A stretch of 11,521 bases of DNA from Caldisericaceae bacterium (GTDB lineage: Bacteria > Caldisericota > Caldisericia > Caldisericales > Caldisericaceae): NCBI GenBank assembly GCA_026987225.1, contig JALSNB010000154.1:1-11521 (forward strand), written 5' to 3'. Below the pieces are notes generated by a model. It did no database searches. It was not told the origin of the DNA and saw nothing but the letters and a program-made list of their open reading frames with translations. Each line of letters begins with the position of its first letter. The first letter of the stretch is position 1. Shown here piece after piece: positions 6,571 through 11,521 of this stretch. A program made the translations under genes and the position numbers.

Positions 6571-7164
6571 TTATTCCCCTGGTTTCCAGACAGTATAAAC
6601 TTTGCCTGCAATCTTCATTTCAGGCTTGAATGTCTTTTTACCGGGTTCCCATCCTGCCGGTGCCACCTGATCCGGATGTTCCCTCACGTATTGGAATGCC
6701 TTTATCTGCCTGATCAGTTCTTTTACGTTTCTTCCTACGTTCGGATAGAGCACTTCGACGCCTCTCAAAATCCCGTCCGGGTCTATGATAAACCTTCCTC
6801 TTACTGCGGTTCCGCTCTCTTCGTCATAAACTTCGTAGAGTTTGGAGACTTTCCCTGTCGGGTCGGCGCCCATCGCAAATTTTACCGGTTTGATGAGTTC
6901 CGATGTTTCATGCCATACCTTGTGTGAGAATACCGTGTCCGTGCTCATTGAAATTACTTCAACGCCCATTTTCTTCAGTTCGTCATACGCCCTTGCCATT
7001 GCGTTGATTTCAGTAGGGCAAACAAAAGTAAAGTCCGCCGGGTAGAAGCAGAGCACCACCCATTTACCCCTGTAATCCGACAGTTTGATTTTGTCGGAAG
7101 TTCCTTCTTCAGGGAAGAAAGCTTCCGTTTCAAAGTCCGGTACTTCTTTGCCAACCATCAACAT
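6571..7164 (-). CDS. Prx1/AhpC-type peroxiredoxin, probably 1-Cys
   Basis: This is a thiol peroxidase that reduces H2O2 and organic peroxides in the cytoplasm. The 197-residue length and motifs are those of the Prx1/AhpC subfamily: FYPADFTFVCPTE with peroxidatic Cys49, the conserved Arg124 (VRGRFIIDPDG), and a C-terminal tail. Unusually, the tail reads HPDQVAPAGWEPGKKTF, with Ala168 where the resolving Cys of the usual VCPA motif should be. The only other Cys is Cys39, ten residues before the peroxidatic one. It should therefore work as a 1-Cys enzyme, or use Cys39 or an external thiol. The ribosome binding site AAGGAGG is at 7172-7178 (minus strand), 7 nt before the start. It lies between desulfoferrodoxin (22-nt gap) and the winged-helix gene. 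Confidence 0.9.
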   Translation of the reverse strand: MLMVGKEVPDFETEAFFPEEGTSDKIKLSDYRGKWVVLCFYPADFTFVCPTEINAMARAYDELKKMGVEVISMSTDTVFSHKVWHETSELIKPVKFAMGADPTGKVSKLYEVYDEESGTAVRGRFIIDPDGILRGVEVLYPNVGRNVKELIRQIKAFQYVREHPDQVAPAGWEPGKKTFKPEMKIAGKVYTVWKPGE

Positions 7165-7186
7165 AATACCACCTCCTTATAAAAAA

Positions 7187-7576
7187 TTATTTCAAAGTGC
7201 CTTTCCAAAGGCCGTGAATATTACAATGTTCCCTTGCAAACACTTCTTTCCCTTCGGGTACTTCGAATACTGCTTCCGGTTTGTCTCCGGGCTTCAGTTC
7301 TTTTCTGTAAAGCGTTCCGTCAACAATAAGCTCGATCCATTCTATAAAATGTTTTTCTTCCATAGGGTGCGGAGTGTTTTCTCCGACTTTTACGATGTAA
7401 GCGTTGCCTTCCCTCTTAATGAAAGGAACATGCTTTTCCGTAGATGAGTCCGCGGTTTTTTCTTCAAGCAAAACCATCGGCTGTCCGCAGCAAACAAGCT
7501 GTCCTTTTCCTTCGTGCATCACCTCAACGATGTTTCCGCAAATTTCGCATTTGTAAACTTCCAGTCTTTTTGTCAT
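7187..7576 (-). CDS. dfx: Desulfoferrodoxin (superoxide reductase)
   Basis: This two-iron superoxide reductase reduces superoxide to hydrogen peroxide without making O2, as suits an anaerobe. The 129-residue protein has an N-terminal desulforedoxin domain with a rubredoxin-like iron site (Cys10, Cys13, Cys29, Cys30). The C-terminal neelaredoxin domain holds the catalytic iron: Glu47, Lys48 and His49 in EKHVP, His70 and His76, then Cys118 and His121 in EHCNIHG. All expected ligands are present. Its ATG overlaps the flavodiiron stop (ATGA). The peroxide it produces is the substrate of the peroxiredoxin encoded next. No rubredoxin gene, the usual electron donor, is seen in the window. Confidence 0.95.
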   Translation of the reverse strand: MTKRLEVYKCEICGNIVEVMHEGKGQLVCCGQPMVLLEEKTADSSTEKHVPFIKREGNAYIVKVGENTPHPMEEKHFIEWIELIVDGTLYRKELKPGDKPEAVFEVPEGKEVFAREHCNIHGLWKGTLK

Positions 7577-8757
7577 ACTGCACCTCCTTGTATAATTTTA
7601 TTTGTAATTGTTTTTGAAAATTCGTCCAATTTTTTGAAATCTTCTTCTTTTGGGAACCCTTTTATGAGAAGCGGTTCCACGAATTCGGCTTTCAAATTGG
7701 AAAGCATGCCTTGAATTTGTTTTGTGCCCATTCCGCCCCATCCGTACGATGCCACGATGGATGCGACTTTTACTTTGGGACGGAGCGCATTTGTGAGGTA
7801 TGCCGTTGAAACAACAGCGGGATGTGCGCCTGCAAGCACATAAGGCGTTGCAAAGATAACGCCTGCGCTGTCAACAAGTTCCATTGCTATCTGCCCTACG
7901 TCTGCAACAGTAAGGTTAATGGGTATTACTTCCACATTGTTTTCTATGAATTTATCCGTCAGGTATTCCACTATTTTCTTTGTGCTCCCGTGCATTGACA
8001 CGTAAGGAATAAGGACTTTTTTGTTAACTTCGTCGGATATCCAGCCCTTGTATGCATCTATTATGATTTTCGGATCAGGATACACGGGGCCGTGACTCGG
8101 TGCGATGTATTTGATATCGTATTCTCCGAGTTTTTCGATATTTTTCCTTATTTGCACTCTGAACGGCATCATTATTTCCGCATAGTACCTTTTTGCATCC
8201 ACTATTACCCTGTGCGAGTTTTCAACAAACAGGTGGCTTGCCGCTCTGTGCGAGCCGAAGAAATCGCAGGAGAAAAGAATTTTATCCTCAACAAGGTAAG
8301 TGGACATCGTTTCCGGCCAGTGCACCCAAGGAGTAAATATGAATTTGAGCGTTTTTCCTCCGAGATCAAGCGTATCTCCGTCGTTTATTTCAATGAATAC
8401 ATCGTCTTTTAAGAGCAAAAATTCTTTGAGGAACGATTTGCATTTTGCATTTGTTACGACTTTTGCATTAGGGTAGAGTTTCAAAACGTCCGGAATGCAT
8501 CCCGAATGGTCCTGCTCTGCGTGGCTTGATATTATATAATCGATTTTCTGCGGATTTGCCGCCTTCAAATTGTTCAGGAATTCCTCTTTTTTCTCCGGCT
8601 CTACCGTATCGATAAGCGCAGTCTTTTCTTTTCCTATGATGAGATACGAGTTGTAGCTCGTGCCGTCCGGAAGCGGTATCAGTTCGTCAAACAGTTTTCT
8701 GTCCCAATCGATTGCACCGACTGCAAAAACATGTTCGACGAGTTTTCTTACGGCCAT
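7573..8757 (-). CDS. fprA: Flavodiiron protein (O2/NO reductase)
   Basis: This 394-residue protein has the two classical domains of A-type flavodiiron proteins, which reduce O2 to water and/or NO to N2O. Residues about 1-245 form the MBL-like di-iron domain, with ligands His79, Glu81, Asp83, His84 (SSHAEQDHSG), His146 (WVHWPET), Asp165 and His222 (PSHGP) all present. Residues about 247-390 form a flavodoxin-like FMN domain (SMHGSTKKI, ATPYVLAGAHP, SYGWGGMG). There is no fused rubredoxin or flavin reductase domain, so electrons must come from a separate donor. Its ATG directly follows the ferritin stop with no spacer, and its binding site lies within the ferritin end. The ODP-like gene at 4048-5082 is a paralogue with a changed metal site. 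Confidence 0.95.
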   Translation of the reverse strand: MAVRKLVEHVFAVGAIDWDRKLFDELIPLPDGTSYNSYLIIGKEKTALIDTVEPEKKEEFLNNLKAANPQKIDYIISSHAEQDHSGCIPDVLKLYPNAKVVTNAKCKSFLKEFLLLKDDVFIEINDGDTLDLGGKTLKFIFTPWVHWPETMSTYLVEDKILFSCDFFGSHRAASHLFVENSHRVIVDAKRYYAEIMMPFRVQIRKNIEKLGEYDIKYIAPSHGPVYPDPKIIIDAYKGWISDEVNKKVLIPYVSMHGSTKKIVEYLTDKFIENNVEVIPINLTVADVGQIAMELVDSAGVIFATPYVLAGAHPAVVSTAYLTNALRPKVKVASIVASYGWGGMGTKQIQGMLSNLKAEFVEPLLIKGFPKEEDFKKLDEFSKTITNKIIQGGAV

Positions 8758-9273
8758 CTACGCCTCCTCGTTTGTAAGCGGAGTGTATGTTCTTGCACCG
8801 AGTTCCTTGTCGAGCATGAACAGTCCGTTTTTGCTTCCTTCTATGAGTTTCAGTTTGTCGATGATCTCCCTGTCGTTTTCTTCTTCTTCAACCTGTTCGT
8901 CAATGAACCACTGAAGGAAGTTGTATGTCGCCCTGTCTTTCACTTCCTCGGCAATATCTATAAGGTAGTTTATTCGCTCCGTTATGTGCTGCTCGTGTTT
9001 TAACGTTTCTTCGAAAACCTGCAGAGGCGAATCCCAATTGCTCGGTGGCTCTTTTATCGCCTGAAGCTTCACGTCTTCCCCTCTTGCAATGAGGTAATTA
9101 AACATTTTCATTCCGTGATCCACTTCTTCTTTGTATTGCACCATCATCCAGCTTGCAAAACCTTTAAGCCCGATTTTGCTAAAATAAGCGGACATAGAGA
9201 GATACAGATAAGCCGAATAGAACTCTTCGTTTACCTGATCCGTCAGTGCTTTCTTCATCTTTTCGTTCAGCAT
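8758..9273 (-). CDS. ftn: Non-haem ferritin
   Basis: This 171-residue protein is a bacterial-type (FtnA-like) ferritin, a 24-subunit iron-storage cage with ferroxidase activity. The four-helix bundle starts MLNEKMKKALTDQVNEEFYSAYLYLSM, and the ferroxidase residues Glu17, Tyr24, Glu50, His53 (YKEEVDHGMKM), Glu94 and Gln127 are visible. A good ribosome binding site (AAAGGAGAT) precedes the ATG. It is the first gene of the operon ferritin, flavodiiron, desulfoferrodoxin, peroxiredoxin, winged-helix; withholding free Fe(II) from peroxide complements the enzymes. A consensus promoter overlapped by a PerR box lies 30-60 nt upstream, and a second promoter lies about 200 nt upstream. Confidence 0.94.
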   Translation of the reverse strand: MLNEKMKKALTDQVNEEFYSAYLYLSMSAYFSKIGLKGFASWMMVQYKEEVDHGMKMFNYLIARGEDVKLQAIKEPPSNWDSPLQVFEETLKHEQHITERINYLIDIAEEVKDRATYNFLQWFIDEQVEEEENDREIIDKLKLIEGSKNGLFMLDKELGARTYTPLTNEEA

Positions 9274-9294
9274 CGTTCCATCTCCTTTCTTAAA

Positions 9295-9309
9295 TTATAA
9301 TCATTTTAA
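9295..9309 (-). promoter_or_regulatory. PerR box over the ferritin promoter
   Basis: TTATAATCATTTTAA matches the PerR consensus TTATAATNATTATAA at 13 of 14 defined positions. It covers the predicted transcription start and touches the -10 element, the expected place for a repressor. It shares 14 identical bases with the weaker box upstream of the ODP-like/perR operon. Confidence 0.72.
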
Positions 9310-9336
9310 TTATATTACTCTTATATCTTCTGTCAA
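9309..9336 (-). promoter_or_regulatory. Proximal promoter of the antioxidant operon
   Basis: On the minus strand a perfect -35 TTGACA (9336-9331) and perfect -10 TATAAT (9314-9309) are separated by 16 nt. The predicted start near 9302 gives a leader of about 29 nt before ferritin. A full-consensus promoter under a repressor box suggests high output when derepressed. Confidence 0.75.
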
Positions 9337-9470
9337 TAGCAAATCAATTTATTTTTCCGAAATTTCAATATTTAATTCGTATAAATTTCAGTAGTTTAAG
9401 ATTCTTTACGGGCTCCGCAGAGAAACGCTTTTTATTCTATTTTTGATTTTTCTTTACCACCTCCTTATAA

Positions 9471-9498
9471 ATTTTACATTGAATCTTTTTGTTGTCAA
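9471..9498 (-). promoter_or_regulatory. Possible distal promoter upstream of ferritin
   Basis: On the minus strand TTGACA (9498-9493) is followed after 16 nt by TAAAAT (9476-9471). A start near 9464 would give a leader of about 190 nt to ferritin, passing an orphan AAGGAGG that has no start codon at usable spacing. The rest of the 303-nt gap 9274-9576 is AT-rich and holds no gene I can support. Confidence 0.45.
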
Positions 9499-9519
9499 GC
9501 GTTTTTACCGTTTCCGCAG

Positions 9520-9550
9520 AAAATAAAAACCCGCAGTTTGTCTGCGGGCT
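9520..9550 (-). terminator. Intrinsic terminator of the lipoprotein gene
   Basis: Read on the minus strand, CCCGCAG (plus 9542-9548), a 5-nt loop and CTGCGGG (plus 9530-9536) form a perfect 7-bp stem followed by TTTTTATTTT. It lies about 30 nt downstream of the lipoprotein stop. Confidence 0.9.
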
Positions 9551-9576
9551 TGTGTCGAAGAATTCTTTAAAAAACG

Positions 9577-10548
9577 TTATGGCAATGCGATATGAAGGTC
9601 TTTGCCCAAATCCGTTAGGTTCACCGTGATTTTTGAAGTTTTTCCGTTAGTTCCTTTGAAATTCAGTATCATTCTCGTAGTGTAGTTTTTGTATTGGCCT
9701 TTGCTTATTACCCATAAATAACTGTCTATGATGCCTGTTCCTTCTTCATCGTGCCCCTCCAAATAAAGGCGATATTTGGATGTCGGATATCCGTTTACCG
9801 TTTCGCTGCCGAGTTTTTCTTGTTTGTATCTTACGCTTCCGCCTTTGCCTTTTACCGCTTCGTTAAAATCTTCTACAGTTCCGTTCATCATACTGTTTAC
9901 AAATCCGAGCGAGCTGTCTGTCATTGCTTTCACGCTGCTTTCCGGAAGGCTCATCCATTTTCCGTTTTCCCCGGAGCGGAGTTTTGCCTTTCCGTTAACA
10001 TCGTAAAATTCCATCTCGACTTTTCCTTCGCCGTTGTATATCACCATGTGTTTTTCTTTTCCGAAATCGTCCTCTTCTATAAGCATCTTTCCAGTTTTTT
10101 TGTCCGGTGAAAGCGATTCGAACGTAAGCCTGTAGCTCTTCAATTTGGAAATATCGTTCAGTTGTTCCGCTGCGTTTTCTTCGGCTGTTTTGGTTAACGT
10201 GAGATTAACCGTTTTTTTGTCTCCTGAGTTAAGAGTTACGGTTTCTTCCGTATTTTTGTATCCGTCTTTTTGGGCGCTAACCGTATAACTTCCCGGTTTT
10301 AGCGATGCAAATGACGCTTTGCCGCTATTATCCGTTACGGCACTTTTGCCTTCCACGTTTACATTTGCTTCGTTCAGAGGTGTGCCGCTTTCGTTGTTTA
10401 CGCTAACCGTAAGGCTCGCCGTTGTCACTGGTTTTTGAGTGCTGCTTCCGTTATTTCCCCTTTGGTTTGTTTTTCCTCCTCCGCATCCTGAAAACAGTAT
10501 TATGCCTATGATCAGGGCAACGGAGATTGCTAAAAGTTTTTTTCTCAT
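9577..10548 (-). CDS. Lipoprotein with a carboxypeptidase-regulatory-like domain
   Basis: This is a secreted lipid-anchored protein of 323 residues from the ATG at 10548, which has GGGAGGG 4 nt upstream; an in-frame upstream ATG at 10587 would put 13 residues before the signal peptide and is rejected. The signal peptide is MRKKLLAISVALIIGIILFS with lipobox FSGC (Cys22). A Gly/Asn/Ser-rich linker (23-44) leads to a beta-sandwich of CarboxypepD_reg/PEGA-like type (about 45-119: LTVSVNNESGTPLNEANVNV ... KPGSYTVSAQKDGY). The remaining 200 residues are beta-rich with IIDSYLWVISKG and resemble LolA/LppX-type lipid-binding folds, but this is a weak impression. It is a single-gene unit transcribed divergently from the trp leader. 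Function unknown. Confidence 0.75.
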   Translation of the reverse strand: MRKKLLAISVALIIGIILFSGCGGGKTNQRGNNGSSTQKPVTTASLTVSVNNESGTPLNEANVNVEGKSAVTDNSGKASFASLKPGSYTVSAQKDGYKNTEETVTLNSGDKKTVNLTLTKTAEENAAEQLNDISKLKSYRLTFESLSPDKKTGKMLIEEDDFGKEKHMVIYNGEGKVEMEFYDVNGKAKLRSGENGKWMSLPESSVKAMTDSSLGFVNSMMNGTVEDFNEAVKGKGGSVRYKQEKLGSETVNGYPTSKYRLYLEGHDEEGTGIIDSYLWVISKGQYKNYTTRMILNFKGTNGKTSKITVNLTDLGKDLHIALP

Positions 10549-10573
10549 AATTCCCTCCCGTATGTTTGGTTTC

Positions 10574-10602
10574 ATTATAACATGCAATTAAGTATTCGGC
10601 AA
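10574..10602 (-). promoter_or_regulatory. Promoter of the lipoprotein gene
   Basis: On the minus strand TTGCCG (10602-10597) and a perfect TATAAT (10579-10574) are spaced 17 nt, with an extended -10 TGT just before TATAAT. The predicted start is about 20 nt before the chosen ATG, which supports that start. Confidence 0.65.
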
Positions 10603-10610
10603 ATTTGGTA

Positions 10611-10638
10611 TTGACAAGCGAAAATTTCGGACTATACT
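10611..10638 (+). promoter_or_regulatory. Promoter of the trp leader and trpB2
   Basis: TTGACA (10611-10616) and TATACT (10633-10638) are spaced 16 nt. The predicted transcription start, around 10644-10646, falls at or within 3 nt of the leader-peptide ATG at 10647, so the transcript would be essentially leaderless. No Shine-Dalgarno sequence precedes the ATG. Confidence 0.72.
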
Positions 10639-10646
10639 CTTTTCAA

Positions 10647-10745
10647 ATGAAAAGAGACAAACGGTTAAGCGGTATTGTTTTTGGTTGGATGTGGTGGTGC
10701 CCTGAAGACATAGGATCTTCCGGGGCAGGTGTTATTACTGCTTAA
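10647..10745 (+). CDS. trpL: trp leader peptide
   Basis: This 32-codon ORF has Trp at codons 14, 16 and 17 (WMWW, 10686-10697) and none elsewhere, a strong bias for so short a frame. It lies just downstream of a promoter and just upstream of alternative hairpins ending in an intrinsic terminator before trpB2, the standard layout of a ribosome-mediated attenuator. A ribosome stalled for lack of Trp-tRNA would cover segment 1 and free segment 2 to form the antiterminator. The stop lies 17 nt beyond segment 2, unlike E. coli, where the stop falls between segments 1 and 2. No Shine-Dalgarno is visible; initiation probably occurs on a leaderless mRNA. Confidence 0.82.
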   Translation: MKRDKRLSGIVFGWMWWCPEDIGSSGAGVITA

Positions 10746-10796
10746 CCATTCCATATTTTGACTTTTTGCTGAGGGCCTCGGAAGAGGCCCTTTTTT
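10699..10796 (+). promoter_or_regulatory. trp attenuator with mutually exclusive hairpins
   Basis: Three pairings compete. Segment 1 (GCCCTGAAGA, 10699-10708) pairs with segment 2 (TCTTCCGGGGC, 10716-10726), starting immediately after the Trp codons. Segment 2 can instead pair along all 11 positions, with one G-U, with segment 3 (GCCTCGGAAGA, 10775-10785), giving the antiterminator. Segment 3 lies within the terminator hairpin 10773-10790. Stalling at the Trp codons masks segment 1 and favours 2:3, so trpB2 is transcribed; normal translation restores 1:2 and leaves the terminator. Confidence 0.85.
10773..10796 (+). terminator. Attenuator terminator of trpB2
   Basis: GGGCCTC (10773-10779), a GGAA tetraloop and GAGGCCC (10784-10790) form a perfect 7-bp stem followed by TTTTTT. 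It ends 28 nt before the trpB2 start and shares its left arm and loop with the antiterminator. Confidence 0.92.
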
Positions 10797-10824
10797 ATTT
10801 TATAAAATTTTAAAGGAGGCTGAC

Positions 10825-11521
10825 ATGAAAAAAGTGCTTTTGAGCGAAGAAGAACTGCCGAAGAAATGGTACAACGTGCTTGCTGATCTGCCGGAGCCCG
10901 TTCCTCCGCCAATTGATCCCGCAACGAAAAAACCGGTGAGTCCGGAAAAACTCAAAATGATTTTTGCAGAGGAGTGCATCGAGCAAGAGATGTCCCTTAA
11001 AAGGTTTATAGAGATTCCGGAAGAAGTAAGAAACGTTTATGCGATGTGGCGCCCCACGCCGCTTGTGCGTGCCGAAAAGTTTGAAAAAGCAATCGGCAGC
11101 AAGGCAAAGATTTTTTACAAGAACGAATCCGTATCTCCGCCAGGCTCTCACAAACCGAACACTGCCGTTGCCCAAGCGTTTTACAACAAGCGTGAGGGCA
11201 TAAGCAAACTTGTCACCGAAACCGGTGCCGGGCAGTGGGGTTCAGCCCTTTCGTTTGCAGGCTCTCAGTTCGGCCTTGAGGTAAAGGTCTATATGGTGAG
11301 GGCAAGTTACGAGCAAAAGCCTTACAGGAAGCTTCTTATGGAAGCGTGGGGCGGAAAATGTTTCTCTTCACCGACGGATCTTACTGAAGTTGGCAGAAAA
11401 ATCAGAAAAGAATTTCCAGATACTTCCGGAAGTTTGGGAATTGCAATTTCCGAAGCTGTGGAAGATGCGATAAAAAACAGTGATACGAAATATGCAATAG
11501 GAAGCGTCTCGAATCACGTTT
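10825..11521 (+). CDS. trpB: Tryptophan synthase beta chain, TrpB2 type (3' truncated)
   Basis: This PLP enzyme condenses indole with serine (or phosphoserine in some TrpB2 enzymes) to make tryptophan. The first 232 residues are present and the gene runs off the window end; the family is usually about 420-450 residues. The start at 10825 has AAAGGAGG at 10812-10819, 5 nt upstream. The long N-terminal extension (DLPEPVPPPIDPATKKPVSP) and MWRPTPLVRA are typical of TrpB2. PLP-binding Lys110 lies in GSHKPNTAVAQA, and the catalytic Glu132 in TETGAGQWGSALSFA. TrpB2 enzymes often act without a TrpA partner, in indole salvage or as a stand-alone beta chain. It is the gene controlled by the attenuator just upstream. 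Whether trpA or other trp genes follow is outside the window. Confidence 0.93.
   Translation, partial: MKKVLLSEEELPKKWYNVLADLPEPVPPPIDPATKKPVSPEKLKMIFAEECIEQEMSLKRFIEIPEEVRNVYAMWRPTPLVRAEKFEKAIGSKAKIFYKNESVSPPGSHKPNTAVAQAFYNKREGISKLVTETGAGQWGSALSFAGSQFGLEVKVYMVRASYEQKPYRKLLMEAWGGKCFSSPTDLTEVGRKIRKEFPDTSGSLGIAISEAVEDAIKNSDTKYAIGSVSNHV

Noticed and set aside
9437..9460. Mini-ORF starting GTG GTA AAG upstream of ferritin
   Set aside because: The GTG is part of the AAGGAGGTGG motif itself, so it cannot be initiated from that site, and the frame stops after seven codons.
10565..10579. Third PerR box at the lipoprotein promoter (TTATAAT half)
   Set aside because: Only the half that coincides with the -10 TATAAT matches; the other half does not.
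10549..10587. Upstream ATG extending the lipoprotein by 13 residues
   Set aside because: The extension would precede a normal signal peptide, while the ATG at 10548 has GGGAGGG just upstream and the promoter start lies downstream of 10587.
10810..11175. Minus-strand ORF of 121 codons opposite trpB2
   Set aside because: It lies antisense to a gene with clear TrpB2 motifs, its product is rich in Phe, Arg and Cys with no domain pattern, and it has no ribosome binding site. It is a shadow frame.
1..11521. tRNA or rRNA genes, CRISPR arrays, transposases, integrases or attachment sites
   Set aside because: None seen on reading both strands; no short regularly spaced repeats and no mobile-element proteins.

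Overview
This 11.5 kb window appears to come from an anaerobic, probably thermophilic, deep-branching bacterium. It encodes a superoxide reductase, a flavodiiron protein, a ferritin and a peroxiredoxin but no catalase or superoxide dismutase, and it carries a TrpB2-type tryptophan synthase beta chain. The compact, overlapping operons and AT-rich spacers fit Thermotogota-, Caldisericota- or Coprothermobacterota-like lineages. The exact lineage cannot be fixed from the sequence alone. All gene calls come from reading motifs by eye, without database searches.

Layout. (1) Positions 2-3598, plus strand: the end of a nucleoside-type (BMP-family) ABC importer operon. It has a 5'-truncated double-domain ATPase, two overlapping permeases and a YbjQ-like protein, and ends in a strong terminator. 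(2) Positions 3632-5082, minus strand: a flavodiiron-like metallo-beta-lactamase protein without a flavodoxin domain (ODP-like, with an altered di-iron site), overlapping a PerR-type Fur-family regulator. (3) Positions 5208-6295, plus strand: a leader of about 155 nt with small ORFs, then a V4R-domain protein and a Roadblock/LC7 protein. (4) Positions 9273-6338, minus strand: a tight five-gene antioxidant operon (ferritin, flavodiiron protein, desulfoferrodoxin, peroxiredoxin, small winged-helix protein). (5) Positions 10548-9577, minus strand: a lipoprotein. (6) Positions 10611-11521, plus strand: a trp attenuator with a Trp-rich leader peptide, then the start of trpB2, cut by the window end.

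How the genes work together. The PerR-like protein keeps all five expected regulatory metal ligands. A near-consensus PerR box lies over the -10/start region of the consensus ferritin promoter, and a weaker box sharing 14 identical bases lies over the promoter of the ODP-like/PerR operon. The simplest model is a PerR regulon. Peroxide or iron status derepresses iron storage (ferritin), O2 or NO reduction (flavodiiron protein), superoxide reduction (desulfoferrodoxin) and peroxide reduction (peroxiredoxin). The sensor operon would be autoregulated.

The most striking regulatory element is the attenuator at 10647-10796. A 32-codon leader peptide with Trp-Met-Trp-Trp is followed by mutually exclusive 1:2, 2:3 and 3:4 hairpins. 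Its promoter places the transcription start almost on the leader ATG, so the leader may be translated from a leaderless mRNA.
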